Assembly (NCBI GenBank): GCA_016165875.1
Contig: JABBOT010000080.1
Location: forward strand, 13,670,133 to 13,734,132
DNA length: 64,000 nucleotides
Source: Acanthopleura granulata
Lineage: Eukaryota > Mollusca > Polyplacophora > Chitonida > Chitonidae
Direction of reading: 5' to 3'
Under the pieces are notes generated by a model that was not told the origin of the DNA, made no database searches, and saw nothing but the letters and a program-made list of their open reading frames with translations. Positions 38,265 to 48,306 of the stretch are shown here, one piece after another (positions within the stretch are counted from its first letter, which is position 1; each line of letters starts with the position of its first letter). Both the position numbers and the translations under genes were made by a program.

Positions 38265-39253
38265 GAGAGTAGAATCAGGGAACTGTGCTTTGGATACTTC
38301 GCTTAGTACATGTACGATGTGACTGATCTCATTACGAAATCATGTCAATTTTGTCAAGATATAAAAGACTACTTTCGCACGTTGCGCACGAGATCTTTAT
38401 TTAAAGGCATGTATATATGCATAATCATTCTTTTATTCCCTACAACTTCCATTATTTTATATATTGTACGTCGTTTTAGAGTTTTCGAGTTACACGGATA
38501 TCTGTTCTCTAGGTGAACGATAACTCTTCTATACCACGCTTCCGTGAATATGGCTTATAGTTAGGGTCAGTCCGTCTGTCACGCTTTGGTTCGGGTCCTA
38601 AGGCCCTTCCAAATTTGGTCCGATTTTGAGGAAATTTGGTGTGCTGGATCCTTTTGTAGAATCTCAGATAGGCTTCGAAAATCAACCCAATCAGCGTGAA
38701 CAGTTTTTAGTTCCGTGATTCTCGTCAGCAGTTGGTTTCTTCTCCATTTTCTGGGGCTATTCCACACAGCAGTTTTGTACTTAGGCAAAAGTTATAAAAC
38801 TTAACTAAAATTAAACATTCTTGAAAATTTAAAACAAAGACATGGATGGTGTATCTATATCATGCCGAAGCACAAGTAACCCAAATTTCAAAATCACTAA
38901 ATATCAAATAAATTGTAAAATTGAGTTTAAAAGTTTAGACTTAAGTCAAAATCTGCTTTGTGGTATCGGCGCCATGTTAACAACTGTTTCAAATTATGCC
39001 CGACTTTGATTAAATATACTCTGCAGGTTAATTTCGAGGAACCTCAGATCAAGTTTTAAAAACCATGAAGCCCGATCCGTGAGTATATGGTTTCTCATAT
39101 TTAGTGTGGGACATGTAACTTCTCTGAATTACTGGTAGTTTGCATATCTAACTTTTCCATATACATGTATTCGTGAACTACCCGGAGAGCGCCTAAGTTG
39201 TATATCTAGAGGCTACATTACATATATCAAACCAACCAACTCTATAACTTCTT
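37358..39253. other. Intergenic DNA, no gene recognised
   Basis: Contains an AT microsatellite (38231-38260). A 118-codon + frame at 37316-37672 begins in the SINE tail and shows no domain. Confidence 0.5.
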
Positions 39254-39495
39254 CTGTTTGATTTATGTTCATTTGATTAGTTTTACGCCATTCTCAAGAA
39301 TATTTCACCCCGATGGCGACTAGCATTATGGTGGGAGGAGCCCCAGGAGGAAACCCACGACCATCCGCAGGTTGCTGGCAGAACTTCCCACGCAGCCTGC
39401 ATAAGCTGGACTTGATCTCACACCGACCGCATTGGTGAGCGGTTCCTGGGTCATTATACTCTGCGCTTGTTCGCTAACCCCCACGGTCACAGAGG
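39254..39495 (-). mobile_element. tRNA-derived SINE, family A, near full length
   Basis: Inverted copy from the tail (ttgattagttttacgccatt) through the body (gtgggaggagccccaggagg) to the tRNA-like head (gcttgttcgctaaccccca). Confidence 0.88.
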
Positions 39496-40074
39496 TCCCC
39501 TTTCTCTGACGGTACGTAGATTATATACACAACATGTACATAGTGACAGTATAAGTAGCTTAGTCATTTCACTCTCTTTGTACAGCACCCCCTACCGCAT
39601 GTGCACTCTGTGACCTAATGGAGTACCGTAATTTGTTATCATTTACCGAGATAACGGTACTTGGGTCCACCTGTAAATGTCGCCTGCTTGCGAACACTGT
39701 AAATTTCGATGCTTAACACACGAACACTTTCACGCATCAGATATCAAACACTGATCAGATTATAGCATTACAGTATAGGCCTATATACCTGTTTCAGACC
39801 CTTGTGTTTAATACTTGTATATATGTTTATATTTATTAAACGCGTTTGTTTGACGTTTAATCACCGATTAAACGCGTTGGGCGTTGGTCATTTTTCAGTG
39901 TACTTCAGTCATAGCTCAATGCAGCACCATCCAGGTTGCCAAGGCATCAGCAGAAGGGGGCGGAGGTTGGGTGGTGTGCCAGATCAGAATCATTTGAAGA
40001 TTGCCTGATGTAGGCGGCCAAATATATGTTCCTCAGTATTATACATGCGGTGATGCAGTAGAGTATATTTAATT

Positions 40075-40198
40075 TCCCCGGGCTCTGACAGGTTTCCTCC
40101 AACCATAATCTGACCGTCATCGAATAAGTAAAATAGGCCTATATTTGCATGTGTATGGTATAAAACACCAACCACATAAATAAATAGATAAACAAACT
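40075..40198 (+). mobile_element. Degenerate SINE family A fragment
   Basis: ccgggctctgacaggtttcc, then ccataatctgaccgtcatcg and a tail ggtataaaacaccaaccaca. Confidence 0.6.
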
Positions 40199-40283
40199 GT
40201 CCTAAATACATAGTGGAATAGTGTGCGGATATTCACTGTTGATATATAGAAAAAGCATTTTCACCTGTAAGTTGGCGCCAACG

Positions 40284-40474
40284 TGGTCACTGTGAGCGCG
40301 ATTTCATGCTGACTTCCCCTCCGGTCGTAGGTGGGAAGGTCTGCCAGCAACTTGCAAATGGCCGTGGGTTCCCCTAGTCTCTTCCCGGTTTTCTGCAACC
40401 TTAAGGTTGGCCGCCATCGTGTATATTAAGTGAAATATACTTGAGTATGGCGTAAAACACCAATCAAATAAACG
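40284..40474 (+). mobile_element. SINE family A, 5'-truncated
   Basis: Contains gcgcgatttcatgctgactt, gtgggaaggtctgccagcaa and the tail ggcgtaaaacaccaatcaaa. Confidence 0.85.
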
Positions 40475-40559
40475 TGTGTGAAGTTGGCGCGAAGTTCACA
40501 GTTCACAAGAGCTCAGACTTTATTTTCTGATCAATTATACCTAGAGATTACGCCTTAAC

Positions 40560-41406
40560 AAATAGGTGCAGAGGTCTCATACCTTATACACAAACACAAC
40601 TTTACAAGCCCGACAAAATGACGAGGTTTGGGCGTCCGACGTCAGCATACATCACACGGAATTGTTAGCAACCGAACTGTCAACTGGACATTTAGACCGT
40701 CACTGCGCCTTAGCATATCGGCGCAGAAATCTCATACTTGGTACCCAAAAACAACTTGCCAAGCCCTAGAAAATGACGTCAAAATTTTTGGCGTCCGACG
40801 TCAGGTTACGTCACACTGAACTACTAACCGAATTGTTAACTGGACATTTAGACACCCATTGGACTTTAACATATAGGCGCAAAGATCTCATAATTGGTAC
40901 ACTAACTCGAATTTCCAAGCCCTACAAAATGACGTCAAAAGTTTGCGCGTCCGACGTCACATTGAACTGCTAACCGAATTGTTAACTGGACATTCAAACC
41001 GTCCTTAACAAACACGCGCTGAGATCTCATACTTGGTACACAAACAAAAGCTCCCAAACCCTACAAAATGACGTTAAAAGTGTTGGCGTCAGACGTCAGG
41101 TTACGTCACACTGAATTATTAGACAAACTGTTAACTGGACATTTAGGCCCTCATTGCACCTTAACAAGGAGGCGCTGAGATCTCCTAATTGGTACACAAA
41201 CCACAACTTGACAAGCCCTAAAAATGACGTCCGGTTACGTCACACTGAATTGTTAACCAAACTGTTAACTGTATAATTCGACAGTCATTACACCTTATCA
41301 ATAACGGCCCAAATGTCCAGTTAACAATTCAGTGTGACGTAACCTGACGTCGGACGCCAACAGGTTTGACGTCATTTTGTAGGGCTTGTCAAGTTGTGTT
41401 TGTGTA
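40560..41406. repeat. ~155-bp satellite array with TGACGTCA motifs and an inverted terminal copy
   Basis: Direct units begin near 40576, 40730, 40885, 41025 and 41180 (spacing about 140-155), marked by atctcatacttggtacac. Each carries a palindromic TGACGTCA or a near-match and GTTACGTCACACTGAA. From 41307 to 41406 the unit runs in reverse complement (gtccagttaacaattcagtg, then tgacgtaacctgacgtcgg), so the array ends in a large inverted repeat. A SINE fragment follows immediately. Confidence 0.9.
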
Positions 41407-41407
41407 C

Positions 41408-41482
41408 CATAATGCTGACGGCCGTCGTGTAAGTGAAATATTCTTGAGTATGATGTAAAACTTCAGTCAAATAAATAAACGA
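41408..41482 (+). mobile_element. SINE family A, 3' fragment
   Basis: ccataatgctgacggccgtc, gtgaaatattcttgagtatg and caaataaataaacga. It abuts the satellite array. Confidence 0.8.
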
Positions 41483-43139
41483 CCAGCTCCCACTGAATAC
41501 ACGGAATGGTCAACTAGGTGTGGTAGTTGGTGAGTTCCACAACATGACATCTCTTATTGCAACACAGGTTTCACAGATGTATGAAACTGAGATCGAGAAA
41601 GACTTCAATTCAATGCTTAACCTTGGAGGAAAGAGGCTATTAATCAACCAAAGCAAGTAAAAAAAAAAATTAACGTGTCTGTTGGGCTATTCATAATGAA
41701 GGCAGCCGGTCAGTAAACGGAATAAGTCCTGTAAGCCGAGGTTAATATCCTGGAGAGATTACATGCAAGCAACACGAGCAACAAGTGCAATGCTTTGGAA
41801 CAAAGATAAAAATAGCTATCAGTCAAGAACAGACCAGACAGGCGTCGTAAATTAAACGTGGCCTATGCGCTTGACTTTCAATACCAGGGCAAAAGGAAGA
41901 CGGCCCCCTTCCCCTTCCTCCCCGCCACAACGGTTGCATCACCCCTGTACCCTCGGGGTGGGGGTACATAACCACCCTGGTCTGTTAATCTCGTACAGAA
42001 GTGTATAGGGGTTACCGCATTTTACTTGGAAGCCTTCGCGACCTGGTGCACTCCGCGACAAGCTACACAGTGCTATAAATTCCATAGCTGTAATAGCAGA
42101 CAAATTGGATAACCCAGGGCATGTAATGGCCTTTGAATAACGTTTTGTTCGTCGATTTCCATTTCCATTTTTTATTTGGAATAAAAATTTGCACCATTAG
42201 ATTAATAGAAATGTACACGCATTTAACTGTGGGATAGCTAGACGCAGGAATTGTGCCATCCCAATATCTTTCATGTCTGTAAGGAATACAGATTAGGACA
42301 GGGGCGTCCAAGAGAAGGGAGTGCTTAGACAGTGGTACTATAGGGGGCGCTTAAGCTGCTACTGTTTAGGCATTTTACATGAACAGTTAAAATAAAACCC
42401 TGAGGTAAATGGACAAGAGGCCAGCTTTCACCGGTAAGGAGTGACCTTTTGCAAACCATTAACCTTTCATCGATCCTCTAGTTTTACCCGCTGTTGCGTA
42501 GTGTTTTATACTGCGGAAAAAGTTTAACTGTGTTCGAAAAATGAATCAGAAATAATTTAACTTACGGGTTTTCTAAGCAATGTCACAAACAATGTTTTCA
42601 AAAGTCCTTCACTGTCATCACCCCCCCCAACAGATCAACAACTAATAAAACTAGCACAACCAATTACTCGCGTGACAAATCGATAACATGCAAGACCCAA
42701 TAGGTGCAAGGACTAAAAATGGGGAGTTTAGGAGTGAAAGAATTTGGAAATAAACTCTGACGTCATAAACAGCAAAACACTCCGTTGCCGTGGAGATACC
42801 AATTTGTTTCGTTCTAATGAACATTAGTTAACACTTCTAGAGCAACACCGGTTGGTGTGCAATGCTTCAGCCTGCAATGGCTTTTCAAACATGATATAGT
42901 GAACAAAAACTGCAGTTAACTGATGAAATTGTTTCAAACCCCTTTGGGATTCATATCATTTTTTCTCTGATTTTTGGTCGTCTTTCTTCTGGTATCATGC
43001 AATATCGCATACTGGAGCCATTACCTTAACCAGTGCCACTGTCGCTAAATGTTCCATTCCCGCGTAATGCACCATTTGTTTTCTATAAACCATGCAGTTT
43101 CATTCATGCACTCTGGTCCATTTATCACCTTCTATTTTT
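41483..43139. other. Intergenic DNA, no gene recognised
   Basis: No recognisable gene or repeat apart from short homopolymers. Confidence 0.5.
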
Positions 43140-44480
43140 GCCTGGCATTCTGAGTTCACGTATTCCCTCATGTCACCTTATAATTCTCTTGTCATTCTGA
43201 GTTCACGTGTTCACGCTTATCACCTTACATTTCTCTTGTCATTCTGAGTTCACATATTCCCGCTTATCACCTTACATGTCTCTTGTCATTCTGAGTTCAC
43301 GTATTCCCGCTTATCACCTTACATTTCTCGTCATTCTGAGTTCACGTATTCCCAATTATCACCTTACATTTCTCTTGTCATTCTGAGTTCACATATTCCC
43401 GCTTATCACCTTACATTTCTCATTCTGAGTTCACGTATTCCCGCTTATCACCTTATAATTCTCGTCATTCTGAGTGCACGTATTCCCGCTTATCACCTTA
43501 CATTTCTCGTCATTCTGAGTTCACGTATTCCCGCTTATCACCTTACATTTCTCGTCATTCTGAGTTCACGTATTCCCGCTTATCACCTTACATTTCTCTT
43601 GTCATTCTGAGTTCACGTATTCCCGCTTATCACCTTACATTTCTCGTCATTCTGAGTTCACGTATTCCCGCTTATCACCTTATAATTCTCTTGTCATTCT
43701 GAGTTCACGTATTCCCAATTATCACCTTACATTTCTCTTGTCATTCTGAGTTCACATATTCCCGCTTATCACCTTACATTTCTCATTCTGAGTTCACGTA
43801 TTCCCGCTTATCACCTTATAATTCTCGTCATTCTGAGTGCACGTATTCCCGCTTATCACCTTACATTTCTCTTGTCATTCTGAGTTCACGTATTCCCTCT
43901 TATCACCTTACATTTCTCGTCATTCTGAGTTCACGTATTCCCGCTTATCACCTTACATTTCTCTTGTCATTCTGAGTTCACGTATTCCCTCTTATCACCT
44001 TACATTTCTCGTCATTCTGAGTTCACGTATTCCCGCTTATCACCTTACATTTCTCGTCATTCTGAGTTCACGTATTCCCGCTTATCACCTTACATTTCTC
44101 ATTCTGAGTTCACGTATTCCCGCTTATCACCTTATAATTCTCGTCATTCTGAGTTAACGTATTCCCGCTTATCACCTTACATTTCTCTTGTCATTCTGAG
44201 TTCACGTATTCCCGCTTATCACCTTACATTTCTCGTCATTCTGAGTTCACGTATTCCCGCTTATCACCTTACATTTCTCGTCATTCTGAGTTCACGTATT
44301 CCCGCTTATCACCTTACATTTCTCGTCATTCTGAGTTCACGTATTCCCGCTTATCACCTTACATTTCTCGTCATTCTGAGTTCACGTATTCCCAATTATC
44401 ACCGTACATTTCTCGTCATTCTGAGTTCACGTATTCCCGCTTATCACCTTATATTTCTCTTGTCATTCCGAGTCCACGTA
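43140..44480. repeat. ~45-bp minisatellite, ~30 copies, with higher-order structure
   Basis: The unit is cattctgagttcacgtattc followed by ccgcttatcaccttacattt and a variable ctc, ctcgt or ctcttgt linker, giving lengths of 42, 45 or 47. A block of about 150 bases starting at cccaattatc (43351) recurs at 43714, exactly 363 bases (eight units) later. The 106-codon frame in the array (43837-44157) is an artefact of the 45-bp period. Confidence 0.95.
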
Positions 44481-44661
44481 TTACCACTTACTGCCTTCTT
44501 TGTTTTCATTCTTATTTCTTCTCGTTTATTTGCAAGTAGCCCACAAGTAGGAATACATCACACCTGAAAGTTTGGCTTTCACATTGTGTCAGCATGGAGT
44601 CGGAACTGCTCTAGGAGCGCAATAAATTGACATGCAACCTTGCAGGCTGTGGCTTTAATAT

Positions 44662-44908
44662 TGGTCGCCAGCTCGGAGTAATGACCCAGGTGCTTCTCTG
44701 TGGATGCAGTCGCTGTGAGTGCAACTCCAGCTCATGCTGGCTTCCTCTACAGTCGTACATGGGAAGGCCCGCAAGCAACCTGAGGATGGTTGTGGGTTCC
44801 CCCCAGGCTCTGCCCAGTTTCCCCCCACCATAATGCTGACTGCCGTCATATAATTGAAATATTCTTGAGTATGGCGTAAAACACCTATAAATTAAATGAA
44901 TAAATATA
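44662..44908 (+). mobile_element. tRNA-derived SINE, family A, near full length
   Basis: Contains taatgacccaggtgcttctc, cgctgtgagtgcaactccag, atgggaaggcccgcaagcaa, ccataatgctgactgccgtc and tggcgtaaaacacctataaa. The 137-codon minus frame over it is antisense SINE. Confidence 0.9.
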
Positions 44909-45648
44909 ACAGTGGTAAGCAGAAGACCCAACAAATGGCACACGAGGTTCGGGTTCAATAACTGCTTTGGACAGAGAAATTCTAGATTTTCCAACCCTCC
45001 TTCTTCCCAGGGCTTTGGTAGCAATAAGTGCTAGATGAAGTCGTTGTTGAGCGTTTGTGCATTCTTACATTTGTTCAAGGCCACTTGTCTTCCACCATTA
45101 CGACAAGGAAGCCTCCACATGCTCGCGCGTCTGTCAAAAGAACAGCACAGTCAGTTAGAGAATGCAGCATTTAAAAGGCTATTTCTTGCCGATTCCGAAT
45201 GTGGTCTCTTATTTTTAGGCATCTTTTTCCAGTGATTAAAACGAAAATAAAGACCGGGGTGCTACGGTGAACTTTTGGGACCATACTGAACAGGCTGAAG
45301 CACAGTGACGTCACAGATTCTTTTTGGCTGCTAAACACCCTCTGATTGCTATATGTCTACGCTCTACGTGAATATGTATGTGGGACATCACTTATATCTG
45401 TATTTAGTGTGGAAATATAACTGCTGCACCATTTTTAAATATTCTGACCAACATAATACATGACATTTCATTGACAGAGACACTGTTTTGATGAGTTTTG
45501 AAGCCCGTAAAATTCAAGAGAACCTTTCATGGCCAATGAATATTAAAGTCTACAAAGCATAGACAGTGAACTACTGTGATAGTTGGCAAATGGTCACAAC
45601 TTCAAAATCAGCGAAATGACTTGTAAGAATTATCGAAGGGTATACAGG
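44909..45648. other. Intergenic DNA, no gene recognised
   Basis: No gene or repeat recognised. Confidence 0.45.
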
Positions 45649-46076
45649 CACAGCTGATTCAGAATCAGGCTGCTCACTGATGTATATCTGCTGATTCAGA
45701 ATCAGGCCGCTCATTGGTGTATATCAGCTGATTCAGAATCAGGCCGCTCATTGGTGTATATCAGCTGATTCAGAATGAGGCCGCTCATTGATGTATATCA
45801 GCTGATTCAGAATGAGGCCGCTCATTGATGTATATCAGCTGATTCAGAATGAGGCCGCTCATTGATGTATATCAGCTGATTCAGAATGAGGCCGCTCATT
45901 GATGTATATCAGCTGATTCAGAATGAGGCCGCTCATTGATGTATATCAGCTGATTCAGAATCAGGATTCAGAATGAGGCCGCTCATTGATATATATCAGC
46001 TGATTCAGACTCAGGCTGCTCATTGACATATATCAACTGATTCAGAATGAGGCCGCTCATTGATGTATATCAGCAA
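45649..46076. repeat. 37-bp minisatellite, ~11 copies, palindromic core
   Basis: The unit is gctgattcagaatgaggccg followed by ctcattgatgtatatca. Early copies carry CTGATTCAGAATCAG, a perfect inverted repeat of 7-bp arms around one base, which decays to GAATGAG in later copies. One copy (near 45960) has a partial internal duplication. Confidence 0.95.
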
Positions 46077-46334
46077 GGATTGTTGCAATATGATAAATGT
46101 GGAAAATAAGAGAAGTGTGGAAAATGCATATAATGTTTTCACAGTAAGGAGCATACTGGAAACTGTATGCCAAATTCGAAATGGTCTTTGATATTTTATT
46201 TACGTGTGTGGTCGGGTCCAATTGGACTAGAACTAATGAACTTTCCCTTGTATTATATACAGACATGCGCACCATACACACGTATAGGCGGAAAACAAGC
46301 GGTGTTCAGCTAACAACAGACTCTGCAAATGGCC

Positions 46335-46478
46335 ATACCAGGCTTGTCACCAAGGCCACGCAAGCAGTGAGAGCAGGAAAATGTACAAATTCCCTGTCCA
46401 AGGCCGGGATTGAACCTGCTCCTTGAATATCCTAGTGGTTGAAGACAAGCATCTTTAACCACTCTGCCATGATACATT
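46335..46478 (-). mobile_element. SINE family C (tRNA-like head)
   Basis: On the minus strand it carries catggcagagtggttaaaga (A box, type II tRNA-like), then caggttcaatcccggcc (B box), then ttggacagggaatttgtac. Confidence 0.65.
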
Positions 46479-46914
46479 CTCTCCCCTGACATGTAGCTGT
46501 TTTGATAGTGTTCTCAGCATATGTCATTGGTATATGTGTACATCGTTCAAGTTTAACACATGATACTGATTAACACCCTTAGGTGTTAATTAAATCTTAG
46601 ATGTGACATTATAAGGTAAACTACACAGACTATGCTGAAGACCTCTAGTTCAGGTTGCACTAGCTGACACATCCAGTTGTACGTTTCCTAAATGATGCGA
46701 TAATTTTCTGATAAATGAAAGTGTTGATAAATGGGCATGACACTCTTGTACATAATCGAGGTACTGCAAGTATACACCTGCCAGTATATGATTATTTGGG
46801 AAGGATCTACAGAAATGTAAGCTTACGTGACAGATCTCACGCACTCTCTCAAGAGCATCTGATGAGCAACTGACAATAATGTTTTACCCAATCAAATCAC
46901 TTCTGTAGGGTTGA

Positions 46915-47205
46915 CTGCAGTGGTGTAGTGGAGAGAGCATCTGCCTCATATTACGATAAATCCGAGTTCGAATCATGTCATTCCTCAGTCTTTAACATTG
47001 GTAATCTTAGCACTACTGGTACCTTGCTTAAGGATCCGCGTAAGAGGAATACGTCCAGCACTGGTTGGCCACGTGCGACCGTAATGTGACTGAATGAGGC
47101 GTCGTATCTGGTGTCTTCGGCATGGCGTTCCAGTCAGGCAGCACTATAAATATGTCGCCATTGGGTCTGGCCTGCCACAAGCTGACAAGCTGGTGACTGA
47201 ATGAA
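46915..47205 (+). mobile_element. tRNA-derived SINE, family B
   Basis: The head tgtagtggagagagcatctg and B box cgagttcgaatcatgtc are followed by the body taatgtgactgaatgaggcg and ggcgttccagtcaggcagca, shared with 31158-31350. Confidence 0.75.
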
Positions 47206-47389
47206 CTACATGTAATACTGAAAGTGACACTAAACATGAACCAGACATACAAATTTAACATTTCTGTAAGAAGTTTCATCTTTGATTGACAATTTATAAG
47301 CTACACGTACTTAACATACAGTTATTAAACAGCTTACTCGTTCTGACTTCAATTGCACATCATGGAGATAAATCGTCTGTTAACACACT

Positions 47390-48233
47390 CCTGAACAAAT
47401 AGCTCCTACGGGTTAAATGACTGTTGACTATGTGAGTCCTCATTATCCTGAGGTAACACACTTTGAACAATGCGGTCCTGAGGATGGAATGACTGCTGAC
47501 TATAAGTCCTCACGATCCTGAGGTAACACACTTTGTACAATGCGGTCCTGAGGATGGAATGACTGCTGACTATAAGTCCTCACGATCCTGAGGTAACACA
47601 CTTTGTACAACGCGGTCCTGAGGATGGAATGACTGCTGATTATAAGTCCTCACGATCCTGAGGTAACACACTTTGTACAACGCGGTCCTGAGGATGGAAT
47701 GACTGTTGACTGTATAAGTCCTCGTGATTCTGAGGTAACACCCTCTTGAACAATGCGGCCCTGAGGATGGAATGACTGTTGACGATAGAAGTCCTCACGA
47801 TCCTCAGGTAACACACAGCAACTCAGTCCTGAGGACAGAATGATTGATGACTGTATAAGTCTTCATGATCCTGAGGTAACACACAGCAACTCAGTCCTGA
47901 GGACAGAATGACTGTTGACTGTATAAGTCTTCATGATCCTGGGGTAACAGACTCTTGAACAACGCAGTTCTGAGGATAGAATGACTGTTGACTATACAAG
48001 TCTTCACAGTCCTCAGCTAACACACAAAAACTCAGCCCTGAAGATGGAATGACTGCTGATTATACAGTCCTCAGGTAACACACAGCAATGCGCAGCAAAT
48101 CAGTCCTGAGGAAAGAATGACTGTTGACTGTATAAGTCTTTGTGACCCTGAGGTAACACACTCCTGAACAACCCAGCCCTGAGGACAGAATGACTGCTGA
48201 CTATACAGGTCCTCATGTTCCTCAAAATCCTCC
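47390..48233. repeat. 70-bp minisatellite, ~12 copies, abutting the FAAP20 stop codon
   Basis: The unit is ctcacgatcctgaggtaaca, then cactttgtacaatgcggtcc, then tgaggatggaatgactgctg and actataagtc. gaggtaacac recurs at 47451, 47521, 47591 and 47661 (70 apart). Two CCTGAGG words occur per unit. Copies become irregular toward 48233, where the coding sequence of the minus-strand gene ends. Confidence 0.92.
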
Positions 48234-48306
48234 TCACCACACAACATCCTCCTCAGATGCAGACAAACACTGGGCTATGTGACTGTCCATTTCAAGTTGA
48301 TCTAAA
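48234..48306 (-). CDS. faap20: FAAP20 exon 4 (second half of UBZ and C-terminal Trp)
   Basis: Only 73 bases, too short to stand out as an open frame. The acceptor is atatattag|TTTAGATC. It encodes LDQLEMDSHIAQC, a short acidic stretch and a terminal VVW, then TGA. His and Cys complete the zinc ligands. The stop sits at the edge of the 70-bp minisatellite. Confidence 0.9.

Noticed and set aside
43837..44157. 106-codon repetitive frame (ILSSRIPAYHLTF repeats)
   Set aside because: Artefact of the 45-bp tandem repeat.
43140..44480. CRISPR-like appearance of regular repeats
   Set aside because: Units are contiguous with no unique spacers, and the genome is clearly eukaryotic.
44611..45024. 137-codon minus frame
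   Set aside because: Antisense of a family A SINE.
46395..46475. Possible tRNA-Leu gene on the minus strand
   Set aside because: Box A and box B words are present but a complete cloverleaf is not evident and a SINE-like body follows; called as a SINE head.
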